DNA of 64,000 nucleotides from Syngnathus acus (GCF_901709675.1 NC_051096.1:6785001-6849000), one strand, 5' to 3'; counted from the first letter of the stretch, positions 39,242 to 51,289 are shown. The notes: generated by a model from the letters alone, not told the origin. Numbers and translations: made by a program.

Positions 39242-40616
39242 CTATGAACCCTTCCAGTCCGGATTCCGCCCACTTCACAGCACTGAAACAGCTCTAGTTA
39301 AAGTCACCAACGATCTCCTCATTTCTGCAGACTCTGGTGCCCTCAACATCCTACTACTACTTGACCTTAGCGCAGCCTTTGACACTGTGAACCATTCCGT
39401 CCTCCTCCAAAGGCTGCGCCAACCAGGTGTTGAGGGCACTGCACTCGACTGGCTCACCTCCTACCTCACCAACAGAAACCAGTTCATCTCTCTCTCCGGT
39501 CACACATCCATCCTCTCCCCAGTTACACAAGGGGTCCCCCAAGGCTCAGTTCTTGGCCCCCTCCTATTCATCTGTTACCTCTTTCCCCTTGGTACTGTCA
39601 TCCGCAAACTCAATCTGGACTTCCACTGCTACGCTGATGACACCCAGATCTATATACGTACGACACCAACCCGTAACCCTTCCCTCACCCATTTTGAAAC
39701 CTGCATCTCTACAATAAAAGCATGGCTGACCCACAACTTTCTCAAACTCAACAGTGACAAAACAGAGCTCCTCCTCATAGGCACTAAATCCTCCCTTAAT
39801 AAAACTGGATCCATCACACTCACCGTTGACTCCTCAAACATCACTCCCTCCCCTCTGGCACGCAACCTTGGCGTTATTTTTGACCCCACACTGTCCTTTC
39901 AACCTCATGTTAGCTCAGTTGTCAAGACCTCCTACTTCCACCGCCGACGCATCGCCAAAACCCGGCACTGCCTTTCTCTCCCTGCCGCTGAATCTCTCAT
40001 CCACGCCTTCATCTCATCCCGGCTTGACTACTGCAACTCCCTTCTCACTGGAATCACTGCTCACTCACTCCATAGACTTCAACTAGTCCAAAACTCTGCT
40101 GCCCGCCTCCTTACCCACACCCGGTCCCGTGAACACATCACTCCTGTTCTCCACTCTCTTCACTGGCTCCCCATTAAGGGGCGTATCATTTTCAAGATAC
40201 TCCTCCTCACCTTCAAAGCCCTTCACCACCTGGCTCCCACTTACCTATCCGACCTCCTTGTCCCCTACTGCCCCAACCGTCCCCTCCGATCCTCCAATAC
40301 TTCACGTCTGACAGTCCCAAAATCTAAACTCAAATCCTTCGGTGACAGAGCCTTCTCCTGCACATCACCCCGACTCTGGAACTCTCTCCCTCAGTCTGTC
40401 TGTGACTCACCCACACTCCCCCTATTTAAGTCCCGTTTAAAAACTTACCTCTTCTCCCAAGCTCATGACCTCCCCTACCCATAACTGGTTTCCTCTTCTT
40501 AATTTTATCCGATTGTTTCTTCCCCGTCCCCCTCCCCTCATGTATGTCTTTGCCTTGTTCCCTGTAAGCGTCTTTAGGTTTTTGAAAAGCGCTATACAAA
40601 TTTAATGAATTATTAT
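39242..40616 (+). mobile_element. L2-like LINE, 3' part (inverted segment)
   Basis: Open frame from the hAT border to 40484 with RT motifs FQSGFRPLHSTETALVKVTN, LLLDLSAAFDTVNHSVL, GVPQGSVLGPLLFICYL and FHCYADDTQIYI, then the usual L2 C-terminus (LVQNSAARLLT, LHWLPIKGRIIFKILLL, LWNSLPQSVC). The 3' end (AAGCGCTATACAAATTTAAT then ATT repeats) is typical of fish L2. The 5' part of the same element is at 42236-42960 on the opposite strand; the codons join as ...NNLYE and then PFQSGF across the hAT insertion. Confidence 0.87.
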
Positions 40617-40855
40617 TATTAAAACTCGTATTGTCAGTGAATAATAAATAAAGGAGTGAATATTTGTGGCGTTCAAGTAAGTAGCCCGAAGTAGTTATCT
40701 GCGGCGTTTTTATCGCTCCGATCTCTCTCCAGTCTCGCTGCAATCTCGCCCCCTCCATGTCTCGCTCTCCCCCCCTTCGCTCGATCTCCGCTCGGCTGTT
40801 CCTGCTTCCCCTCCTCGCCCCCGTCTACATCCAACATTCCAACATGGCCGGGAGC

Positions 40856-40886
<31 letters not shown>

Positions 40887-41518
40887 ACAGGTGTGCGCAC
40901 TTACGCACGCGCGAGCCACGCCTACTTTATGAATGACTCAAGTGGATGGAATTGACAACCTCGGGGGAATTTCTTGAGAAAATCGTCACATGATGCATTT
41001 TGCCAGCCACCATGACTCGTGTTTTGACAGCCGTTTGTGTGTGTTTTATTTTTTTATACAACAAGCGTTAGCGAGGAAAAATACAGACGCAAAAGGATAA
41101 GGAGAAGAACTTGGGCAAAGGTAAAATACATAAAAAAAAAAAAATGGAAGTAGGTCTGGCCAAAACTCGTATTGTCAGTGAATAATAAATAAAGGAGTGA
41201 ATATTTGTGGCGTTCAAGTAAGATACATGAAATAATTCATATTTGATTTGTATTTAGATTTAGTATTTGCGTGGACTTTTTATTTCCACTGTACAGTCAC
41301 ATGAATTACATGGAACAACCAACAAGAACAACAACAAAAAAAGGGTAGTATACAGCATTAGGGTACAAAACTCAGTATATCAAAGTTAAAATGACGCTCC
41401 ATACTTCCCCTTGCTCATGTAATGATTTGAAACTGTATGTGTAAGGATGTTCGTTTTTTATGAGTAAGGAAAAAACCTGCCTGTGTGGTCACCCATTCTG
41501 GTTTGGTAAGTACGTTAC
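40617..41518 (-). repeat. Inverted scrap of the duplicated unit
   Basis: Read on the - strand this is 28883-29042 joined to 31688-32345, joined to 31817-31876, next to the L2 tail. It includes a partial CpG exon with a short GGCA run. It lacks all of 29043-31687, hence the PI-PLC gene. It is inverted relative to the rest of copy B. Confidence 0.75.
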
Positions 41519-42227
41519 TAGGGGTGTAAATCGCGGGTTTTGTCACGATACGATATTTGCCGATATTTTAAACCCTGCTGTGATTCATTCACAATACATC
41601 ACGATATAGTGCTCTACGATCGATACATATATATTTTTTTCAATAAAAAATATTGAACAATATCCTGATTTATAACAATTCATACGCAAAATCAACAAGG
41701 TACTGCAAACTCTTTATTTAGGAAATTACAAGAGTATTGTAGTATACAAAGTGCTTATTTTAACACTGAACTTTGATGTCGTGTTTTTTCTTTAAATGTG
41801 CGGCGAGATTTGTGCTCCCTGAATATTTGATCACCGCATGGCAGGATTTACAAACTGCACGTGTCTTGTCCGTTGAGTCATCTTTTCTTTGGAATCCAAA
41901 GTGCTTCCAAAGAATGACTTGAAGCCTAAAGGGGAGCCAATTTCCTCGTCTTTTTGGACACTAGCCATAGCACCAGCCCAGGAGCCGCGTACTAGTTGTC
42001 GACTCCCCTTTCACGTGCCTGCTCTGCTCACAACACAACACGCCGCTCACTGCTCCCGGAAAGAGGACGCAAGCAACAATGAACTGGATTTCAAAATAAA
42101 GTCGCGTCTACTGTCCGAGGTCAAACACGGCGATATAAATCGATGTTTACGTTTAGCATCGATGCCAATAAATCGTAGAGCCTTATATCGATTAATCGAT
42201 GTGTATCGATGAATCGTTACACCCCTA
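41519..42227 (-). mobile_element. Non-autonomous hAT element 2 (inverted relative to element 1)
   Basis: 709 bases with the same terminal repeats and the same BED-finger relic on the - strand. It is about 35 bases shorter than element 1 near one end. Flanks are TACGTTAC on the left (reverse complement of GTAACGTA) and GTTCATAG on the right (reverse complement of CTATGAAC). Confidence 0.85.
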
Positions 42228-42235
42228 GTTCATAG

Positions 42236-42960
42236 AGGTTGTTGGACTGGAGATGGGTGTGGAGTTGGGCGGAGACAATGCGTTCGAGGGTTTTGGAAAG
42301 GAATGAAAGGTTGGAGATGGGACGGTAGTTGGAGAGGTTGAGTGGGTCCAAGGTGGGCCAGCTCAGTGGCCTAGTGGTAGAGTGTCCGCCCTGAGACTGG
42401 AAGGTTGTGGGTTCAAACCCCGGCCGGGTCATACCGAAGACTATAAAAATGGGACCCATTGCCTCCCTGCTTGGCACTCGGCATTAAGGGTTGGAATTGG
42501 GGGGTTAGATCGCCAAATGATTCCCGAGCGCGGCACCGCTGCTGCTCACTGCTCCCCTCTCCCCCAGGGGATGGATCAAAATCACACGGGGATGGGTTAA
42601 ATGCAGAGGACAAATTTCACCACACCCAGATGTGTGTGTGACGATCATTGGGACTTTAACTTTAACTTAACTTGAGGATGGGGGTGATGGCTGCAGGTTT
42701 ATAGACAGTGGGAAAGTGGCCAAGGGATAGAGACTGATTAAAAAGGGTGGTGAGGTGGGGGAGGAGGACAGGGAGGCAGGCCTTAGTTAAGGTCGTTGGA
42801 AGAGGGTCGAGAGAGCAGGCGGTTGTCTCGGATGAGGTAATGATGTCTAGGATAGTGGAGGAGTCGAGAAGGCAGTGAGAGAGGGGAAGGGCGGGAGGTC
42901 AGGAAGGGGGGGCAGGAGGACAGGGGAGGTGGGGGAGGAGGAGTTATTGATGGTGTCGGT
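42236..42960 (-). mobile_element. L2-like LINE, 5' part
   Basis: On the - strand this encodes the N-terminal RT side of the L2 (GHFPTVYKPAAITPILK, then NYRPISNLSFLSKTLERIVS, HLQSNNLYE), interrupted by a SINE. It is 5' truncated at about 42960, where PI-PLC intron sequence begins. Confidence 0.8.
42355..42665 (+). mobile_element. tRNA-derived SINE inside the L2
   Basis: Perfect internal RNA polymerase III boxes: A box TGGCCTAGTGG (42367-42377) and B box GGTTCAAACCC (42410-42420) at tRNA-like spacing. A unique body follows, ending in repeats of CTTTAA/ACTTAA. It splits the L2 frame between ITPILK and LDPLNLSNYRP. Exact target duplications are not clear. Confidence 0.8.
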
Positions 42961-43015
42961 CATTCCAAATAACTTGCTATGCATGTGGAGTAAAGCAGGG
43001 ATTGTATTCTTGAAG

Positions 43016-43342
43016 GTCCCCACACTTCTGCACGTGAAGGAGAAGTGGCAGAGTGTCTACGAGCACCTTGAGATGGCGCCCACGGGGAATAAGGACCAGA
43101 TCTTCCTCACCTACAGCAGTGGCACGGGCGTCTTTGCCGCCCCGAGAGCGGTGGCACAACGTGTCAATCTTCAGCTGTACGACTACTTGAGGGCCAAGGC
43201 TAATCTGACCCAACGCTTTGGTATCATATGCATGGACTTCCCCGCTGCTCCCATGACTCAAACAATTATTGACTTCCAGCTTGAGGCGGAAGTGGGCCAG
43301 CTACCTTTGAAGCGGCTTGCTGTGCAATTTAATGACAAATAA
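43016..43342 (+). pseudogene. PI-PLC last exon, truncated copy
   Basis: Near-identical to 30573-30899 with its acceptor kept, but the signal peptide and catalytic exons are absent; the preceding intron stops at 42961 against the L2. Two substitutions (Ile to Thr and Asp to Glu near the end) and no stop are seen by eye. Without the catalytic histidines it cannot be an active enzyme. Confidence 0.88.
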
Positions 43343-44457
43343 ATCCTCAGCGCAACTGATTCCTATTCCTAACAACGGTTGGTGCTTCAACAAGTTAAAT
43401 AGTACAGTGATCATTGTAGATTTAACTCAAACAGCTCACTTTTTAGGTCGACTCATCATTGTCTTTCATATTTAAAATAACAAAACATGCATATTCCAAA
43501 TTCTATTTGCATATAAAGCCAAACTCAAATGCATTTTGTTCATGTGCCTTTCATTTGATGAACCTGTCATCATTTTTGGTAGGTTATGGAAAAGGTTAGC
43601 TTTAACTTTTAATGGTAAGTTATCATCCATTCACAACAATTCATGAAAATGTCCCCCCTCCCCTCCATAAATTTAACAGTGCCCACCTTCTATTACATGT
43701 AGTTCAAACTTGGTAGCAGTGGAACAAAAGGGGCTCATCTTTGAAGAATTCCAGCATCCCTAAAATGTCTTCATCAAACCAAATGGCAGACGTCTTGTGG
43801 CATTTCAGGTATGCGGCAAGACTTTACTTACTATCACAGACATGGCTAGCAAATTAAATGTATGATGCACAAGTTGAAGAAAAGAACAATGGCAAACCTT
43901 TCATACAGATGAAAACAAACCTTCCATAACTTTAATGCAACCAAAACAACCGTTTAAAGTACAAAAATGAACATGAAAATAAACAAGAAACTACAGTAGC
44001 TGTATACCTGGAACCAAATGCAATGGCATAAAGTGCCCACAAGGTGTCACCCTCAAACTTCTTTTCTCGAAGGTTGTTACGACCAGCGCTGCAATATGCA
44101 ATATTAGTCAAATCAGTCAAATCATTCTCAATACTACCCTTTTTTTGTTCTTGTTCTTGTTGGTTGTTCCATGTAATTCATGTGACTGTACAGTGGAAAT
44201 AAAAAGTCCACGCAAATACTAAATACAAATCAAATATGAATTATCTCATGTATCTTACTTGAACGCCACAAATATTCACTCCTTTATTTATTATTCACTG
44301 ACAAGACGAGTTTTGGCCAGACCAACTTCCATTTTTTTTTTAAATGTATTTTACCTTTGCCCAAGTTCTTCTCCTTATCCTTTTGCGTCTGTATTTTTCC
44401 TCGCTAACGCTTGTTCCCCCGAGGTTATCAATTCCATCCACTTGATTCATTCATAAA
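43343..44457. other. Copy of the PI-PLC downstream region
   Basis: Matches 30900-32100 closely, including the unrecognised - strand open segments. It lacks about 85 bases just before the CpG exon (32 kb region, around a TATAAAAAAAC stretch). No independent gene is seen. Confidence 0.6.
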
Positions 44458-44568
44458 GTAGGCGTGGCTCGCGCGTGCGTAAGTGCGCACGCCTGTCTGC
44501 CTGTCTGCCTGTCTGCCTGTCTGCCTGTCTGCCTGTCTGCCTGTCTGCCTGTCTGCCTGTCTGCCTGT

Positions 44569-44607
<39 letters not shown>

Positions 44608-44859
44608 GCTCCCGGTGGCGGCCATGTTGGAATGTTGGATGTAGACGGGGGCGAGGAGGGGAAGCAGGAACAGCCGAGCGGAGATCGAGCGAAGGGGGGG
44701 AGAGCGAGACATTGAGGGGGCGAGATTGCAGCGAGACTGGAGAGAGATCGGAGCGATAAAAACGCCGTAGATAACTACTTCGGGCTTTCGCGGTGCACGT
44801 AGCGGATTTTCCTGCAACTTCTGCCGGGTTTTCAAGTCTACAAAAGTCCTTAAAAGAAT
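44458..44859 (+). promoter_or_regulatory. CpG-rich promoter/first-exon candidate, copy B
   Basis: Duplicate of 32100-32418 with the same NRF1/KLF-like boxes and the GAAT/GTAAGT donor after 44859. It is the copy nearest ptk2. Joined to the acceptor at 52390 it would give a 5' UTR leading to the ATG at 52434. The tetranucleotide run inside it is greatly expanded. Confidence 0.42.
44491..44607. repeat. Expanded CTGC/CTGT tetranucleotide repeat
   Basis: About 117 bases of alternating CCTG and TCTG units, against about 33 bases in copy A (32140-32172) and a similar short run in the inverted fragment (about 40859-40890). The expansion is recent and specific to copy B. Confidence 0.92.
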
Positions 44860-47800
44860 GTAAGTAAACATTTCGACTTCACTTGTACTTGAGGAGCGAA
44901 AAGGAAATGATGGGGCGCGTCGGTTCACTATTTCAACGCTCGAACTGTCAGTGTTTTTGCCACTTTGTCACTGTATTAAAGTGTTGCATATGAGTTGGGA
45001 TTTGGTTTTAATGCAACGGAGTTGTGGGAAAAGCATGTTGCAAGAACCGTTGGCCTCACAGAGTCACATGGAGTTACATTACCTCCACTTTGACTGGATT
45101 AAGCCACTTTTGTGCTCCCAGATCCAGGTGCCCTTTTGGTCGGGTCCAGACTTTTAAAAGGTTACATTTGTAGAACACCGCAGACCACCTTGGGCCATCT
45201 TATGCAACGTTAGACCACGTTTATCCCCCCCCCCCCAACCTAGTGAACTACTTTCTATCAGATAGTAGAACCTTAATTAGCTATGTGTGTGCAACATTTA
45301 AAATATTCTCAAACATCTTTAATGGACGATTCCCTATGGTAAATATTTGTTTTGTTGAATCTGAGTTTCGAACTTTCAGAACTTTATAAAAGGGTTCCTG
45401 TTGTCAAGAACTGACAGCATATAATCATGTTTTTATTCTTATTAATGAGTTCCCAAATTAAATGAGCAGACTGGCACTCAAAACATGCATAGAAAAACAA
45501 ATCATTAGGCCATATAATTCAGCATATTTCACAATAATAATGAACTATATTTAGAATTCTATATGTACCTGTGGTTAAAAAGCAAAGTGTGGAGAGTCTC
45601 GAGTATCCACACACTCCCCTTTGTTTACTTACAGTTGACTCACTTGACTGTAATCTTAAATCAGTCTCAAAGTCCTTAAATTGGTGACTTTGAAACTACC
45701 GTATCGTCCACTCCAGTCCATTTCTCACTTGCTTAAGAGTGAAAATTGCAAAGCACACGTTGGAGTGATAATTTGAAATGAGCAGAAGTGTCACATTATA
45801 GATGTGCTGTGTAGTGGCGCACCATTTGCCTCCACTTCATATTCCAGATGCGAGCGAATGCTAATGAACTGCAGTATCCACTCGAGATGCAGCCTTCATT
45901 TTTCGTATTCGTCTCGATGTGCGCATCATTTTTTACACGGCTCGTGAAGAAATGCAGGACCACTCAGGTGATGCGCATCGAAGTTCTTCATATAAGCAGA
46001 TTGCAAATGACCTCTTTAAAGATGCCAAACAGATATAGATAAGATGAACCCGGAAATAATTTGGTGACGACCTTCCCTCTGTCACTTTCATGTTAGTCCT
46101 CTGACACATGAATGTCACATGACGCAGTGTCGTGCGACTTTGAAGCCATATTTTCTTTCACAATTCGTGGTTGAATTTCAAAATGTACGAGATGTTGGAC
46201 TGACAACATATCATCAAGGTTTTATAATTTGAGATGCTGATCCAAAATAAGGATTGTTTTTAAAAGTTTTCTAGAAAGCGTCTGCGATAGAGTTTGGATC
46301 GGCCAACTGATTTGACTCTTTTCGTGTGGTTGGCTACAGCTGACTAATACAGGCAGGCGTGTTTGTGGTGTGCGTGTGTGTGTAAATTGTAGAGCAGTGC
46401 TTGTATTTATAGTAACACTTGACTACTCTCGAAGATCCTACAGTCAACCCCCGTAGAAAAATCTTGTTCCCACTTTCTTGCATTCTCTTTTTGCCACAGT
46501 GGGCGAAGCAATTAATTGCGAGACGCGCAAAAGGGTGACAAAAGCGGCAGTCTAGTGTAGCATGACTCTGGCTGATAGCAATCACTTGTGTGTTAGAGGA
46601 ATGCTGAGCTCCTGAATAAGGTTGTGTGTTCTGTCCTTACTACATGGGCATGCCACTTTTATTGGTTGGAAGCCAGCCATTAACTCATTCACCGCTAGCC
46701 CAGTTAAATGGAATCTTTGACGTCGGTCAATGGCAGTGAATTTTGCGTTGGATTCGTTTGGGCTGTTGCTTGTGATTGATTGTGAAGATTGAATATCACC
46801 ATTATGCTGGATGGATGTAAACATCACAAGCTCAGAAATAGATGCGCCGTGATTGGCCATTGCCTCAGCCCTTAGGCACTGTGATGTCATTTGCAGTTGA
46901 CGGCAAGTTCTGACTCTTGAGCCCTTCCACATTGCTGGTTGCAAGGAGTGTGTTGTGTAAAAAGATGCTCAGATGTTCTTCAAGTGGTTTATGTGGATCA
47001 ACTAGTGTGCAGGGTAGACTGCAGTCTGCCACAATGGCAGGAAATGACATCATTGCTAATGACCCGTCCCTCCTTGGGGGCATGCACATACCCGGACGTG
47101 TGCGCAAAAACACACACTCGTGCAAACCTCCTTGAGTCCCTTCACTGTCCATTTGAGGACAGGAATACAGACAAAGTGGTCCTCATGATGTCAGCTCATG
47201 ATAAATGGAGCTGGAACGTGGTGATTCCCTCTCGTGTGGACTCAAACAACAGACTCAACGGGAATAATAGGACTTAGTAATACTGCCCGGCCGCAGTACC
47301 GCAAAAACACGGAGACGCACATCTTGTAAAGTAGTTTGCCCTCTTCTCTTTGCGTATGTCTGTGTGCGTGTGAGATGGAGGGAGCCGTCGGCGTAATTAC
47401 ACGTCGACAAAAGAAAGAAGTCATTGTCGTAAAGACGAGAAGTGTGCTGGGGTGAAGACAAATGGTAGGAAAAAGAGAAATACAAGACAGAGTGGAAAAG
47501 GACCAACGCATGTGAAATCACTTGCAGCTGTCTATATAGAAGGATTTTCAAAAAGATGAATTGGAGGAACTTTGGGGCTTTTTGTGACAGGATGTTTATG
47601 TTTTCACCGCCTATTGTTCTGTATATATTTTTTTCCCTGCTGTCTGTGGCCATTGTCTGGTTGAAGGCTAAAAAATCTTGGGGTTGCTCCCCAACTGGAA
47701 ATCGTTAAGACGATTTTCAAAACTCTGCAGCGCAGAGGGAGTCCTGAGTCACAAATCGGTGTCAATGGGATGACCTCATCTTTGCTCATCAGGCTGCATC

Positions 47801-48700
47801 TCGCTCACACCCCGTCAGAATAGACAACTTCAGTGGAACACCTGGAAGCAAGCCAGCGTTACGGCATCGCAGTCGCACGTTTCGAGACATAACTGGAGCT
47901 GAGGTCAGCTGTGGGTAAAATACCACTGTGTCTGTATGTGTGTGTGTGATGAGTCACCCGCAAACGCTGTCCTTTTACACAAAGGTTCATTGAGCAGTGG
48001 TCTTCGGTCTCCATTCTTCGAGCTGGTTCCAACCTGTTTTAATGTGATGGATTTTCAACTTTACGCAGGCAGGAAATGCGCTGAATAAACAACATTTATT
48101 TGGGACCCTCGTTGAAATCGCCTTGCCACAAGAGGGCGGTGTTACTACACGGCGAACAGAGACCGCATCATGTAGGATGGATGTGTGTGTGACATCTTGG
48201 CCTACTAATCTGCTGGCCCATTAATCTGCTTTACTCTTGAGCAACTCTGGTCTTGCCTTGTGGTCTGTTTGAGATCAAGAGGGGGGATTGTCTTTCCTCT
48301 GTCTCATGCATTTAATATGTATTAAAGTTTGATAGAATTTTTTTTACATCATTGTCAGTCACCAACAAAAATGCAACCGTACATCCAAATGACAGTCGAT
48401 ATATTTTTCTGGACAAACAGTAAACCTTTCAGGTGTGTGTCCTGATTTTTCTGTTACTACCCCCAAAGTTGGACTTGGTTCTTCTTGTTCCGCGTGCTGG
48501 AAAACACTCTCTTATGGACCGACTGAACCCTTTTGTTTTTCTCAAAATGTATTTTCAGCCGTCGTTTTTCGCCTCCTTGGCATTGCATTTTCTCTTGCCT
48601 CCCGCTTCTGTCAACTCAAAGTGACTCGTACATCTGGCTGCCTCTCGCTCTCTCGCTTTTCCCCTTCATCCCTCTCCTGCTGGACAAAGATTCCCCCTCC
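44860..48700. other. Non-coding stretch, duplication end and unique sequence
   Basis: 44860-45705 and 46406-46535 are copy B material; 45705-46405 is the sequence lost from copy A. From 46536 to 48700 I see unique, mostly AT-rich DNA with no convincing exon, RNA gene or repeat. Confidence 0.5.
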
Positions 48701-48779
48701 CCCTTCTTCCTCCTCCATCCATCCATCCACTCACTCATCTCCCTCCCCCTCTCTCTCTCTCTCTCCTTCCCTCTCTCCT

Positions 48780-48998
48780 CCGATTCCCCACTCGTGTGTG
48801 TCAGTGTAGTTGTAGTAGTTGTAGCGCGGGATTAGGAAGGAAGGGGAAGGCCGGTTTGTAAACTGAGAGTGACCACAGAAGCCCGGCTGGGATTTGGGCT
48901 TTCCCAGTATAGCCTCCTTTCATTTGGTTAGTAGGGGGGAATCTTGCGCTTCTTTTTCCCCCTCTCTACTGGACTTTAAATGGAGGGATTATACCATG
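48780..48998 (+). other. ptk2: Candidate ptk2 alternative first coding exon (ATG at 48980)
   Basis: A short GA-rich, promoter-like stretch leads to an ATG and six codons (MEGLYH), then a strong donor (ATG/GTAAGG) after 48998 in phase 1. Joined to the acceptor at 52390 it reads on as EYDRHLAAAVSAGK into the normal ptk2 start, with no stop. The EYDR-LAA segment resembles an N-terminal extension I recall from a mammalian FAK isoform. No transcript evidence is available here. Confidence 0.45.
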
Positions 48999-50296
48999 GT
49001 AAGGTTTGACATGGAGGATTTAATGCATGTGTCATGTTCTATTTGCCGTAGATGAAGTTTTGAAGAAGGTGGAGAAACCGGCACATTAAAAATCCAGTGC
49101 GACGTAAACTGACTTGCTTAAACTATTGTTGCCACTTTGTGACACTTTTAATTCCAAATCAGCACTTTGAAGCGTGCATGCAGTCAGAATAGAACTTTAA
49201 GAGGTGACATAATCCTCTTTCTTCTTGATCAAGAGGGTGTGTGTGTTTAAATGTCAAGTGTGCACACAAGGAGGCTTTAAGTGGGCGCATGTGTGGGAAG
49301 TTGTGTGTGGGGGAGTGGATACGGATGGTAAATTAGAGGCTTGTGTTGTGCATCCTTACATAGACTCTTCTTGTTTTTGTCTTGGGCACAGCCATATGTA
49401 TATTTCGGTTTGCGGTATTTTGTTTTGTACGCCTTGTGACACAGAAAACAAGCAAAAGTTGTTTATTTCTAGGTTATTATATGGCTCGTGAGGTTATGGA
49501 AGACTTTTATTTGAATATTCATTTTGACTGTGTAAGAAGGTCAATACCGTAAAAAAAAAAAAGAAAATTAGATCAATGCTGAATTAAAAAAAAAAAAAAA
49601 CGGTGAAGCCGCCCCTGCGTGCTAATCCCGGCGAACACGTTATCGCCGCCCCTCAACGAGTGAGCGTGTGTGCTTGTGAAGATAAACGCTGATTGGCGTT
49701 CATTATGCATGCTGTTTTATGTTTGCCAATTTGATCTTTATCGGAACTTGACTGATCACATAGGAAATGACTTGTGCCATCGAAGACATAAAAGTGGTGT
49801 ACCTGCTTGATGATAAATAAAAAAGACTTTAGCGTTTGACTTTCCCCTGTAAAAATTGCTCCAAATAGAGTCGTCATTCTGTCAATTTATCTCCGTCAAT
49901 AAGTCACAGCTTTCCTTTGCGTACAAAAGGCTTGATTTTCCACGCATCCCCGCTGTGTTTTTGACTAGCAGGTGTGCTGGTCGCCTCGGGCGCAGTTCTG
50001 TTGAACGCTAGACCGCATGCTCCAGTAGCACTTCTTTGTCCGCAGGGTCGTAGACACAACCTGCGCGCCTCCTGCTGAGCACTGAGGTGGGCTGTGCACG
50101 TAACCGACAGTCATGCTTTCAAGAAGCCTCTCTTTCGCTGCAAATATCTATTTCTCTCTTTTGTTTGGTCTTTTTTGCCGTGTTCCTTTATACTGTACAA
50201 GGACTGTGAAATGTGCATCAAGAGAAAATGTGCAAATCATAAAAGTCACACCTTAGGATTTATTGGTAATTGAAGGCCATTTGTGGCTCCACTGTG

Positions 50297-50300
<4 letters not shown>

Positions 50301-50364
<64 letters not shown>
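50301..50364. repeat. (CA)n microsatellite, about 32 units
   Basis: Uninterrupted CA dinucleotides in the ptk2 5' region. Confidence 0.97.
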
Positions 50365-50366
<2 letters not shown>

Positions 50367-50831
50367 GGTTTCGTATTACAAAGTGTTGGTCGATAAACTA
50401 TACGACCTGAGTTTGCACTTCCTCTCTGTGGCCTTTCTTGGCATTACATCATCTTTGTTGATGACCCTCTTCTGTCATTTCACTCTGAGTTAGTGCGAGT
50501 GTGTGTGTGTGGACTGTATGCAGCCCCGGTTGTCGAAAGCACTTAACGTCCTGACCTGACTCAGGATCAGTGACGCCCTAACCGGACCCAAAAGGCTGCA
50601 CTTGGACAATCCGATGCTGACGGGCGAGTCTCATGACTTGCCATTTTGTAGTTAACCTTAATCATTCAAGTCTGTGCATTTTAATATGGCAGCGCTTTTG
50701 TTTCCCACATTCTGCAGAAGTCCTTTCCGCTGTTTCTCCATGATCCTGGGACCTATTGATTATCCTCAATCCATATGCCATTGTTGCTTCCCACTAAAAT
50801 CAATCTGCTTTCTATTTTTTTTGTCTTACAG

Positions 50832-50858
50832 ATATCTCCAGGATTGTCTACTACACAG
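50832..50858 (+). other. ptk2: Candidate 27-nt in-frame ptk2 microexon
   Basis: A long pyrimidine tract and TTACAG precede 27 bases that end CAG/GTGAGT, close to ideal splice sites. Its phase fits between 48998 and 52390 and would insert DISRIVYYT before EYDRHLAA without a stop. The insert carries two adjacent tyrosines. Confidence 0.45.
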
Positions 50859-51289
50859 GTGAGTGACCCCGTCGCCCGCCCCCACTCTTGCCTAATTTTA
50901 TACTCATTATCATACAGCTGCTAAAGGCTCGGTCGGATGAGGTGACCAACAAAGCTTCTCCCTGACGGAGAACAGAGGAAGTCATTTGTTTGCGGTGTTA
51001 CTTAAAGGTCAATGCACCACGAATGGCTGAAATGAGAAAGTAGGTTCCTTTCTGGTTGCCATGTTCATCCCCAAAGCCCAGAGAGTGCAAAATGAAGTGA
51101 AGGCAGCACTTGGGCGTATTACGATTTGTGTGCACTGGCAATCGAGTCCATCCATCTGTGTGCTAATAAAAATGCACATGTGCAGGCAATGCATGTGGCA
51201 ATTTTCGAGATGAAAATAGAAACATTTACAATTAGTTTTCAAAGAATTATATCATTACAGAACATTTTTAAGCCCGGCCTGATTTGAGG

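Larger units (their letters stand above)
35898..46535 (+). repeat. Tandem duplication, copy B (rearranged)
   Basis: Order of copy-A-equivalent pieces, after undoing the inversion described under the hAT elements: 26438-29042, 31688-32345, 31817-31876, then an L2-type LINE, then 30519-33264, unique sequence 45705-46405, and the end segment. The first PI-PLC exons are missing. Junctions show little or no homology, as in template-switching repair. A local duplication of about 120 bases (38308-38427 repeated to 38499) sits just before the first hAT. Confidence 0.8.

Noticed and set aside
39183-40484. A fused hAT-LINE gene, since one frame runs from the hAT end into the L2 RT
   Set aside because: The fusion is a by-product of the inversion; only the L2 part has protein homology.
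42367-42440. Functional tRNA gene
   Set aside because: A and B boxes are perfect but there is no cloverleaf-closing acceptor stem; a long SINE body and tail follow.
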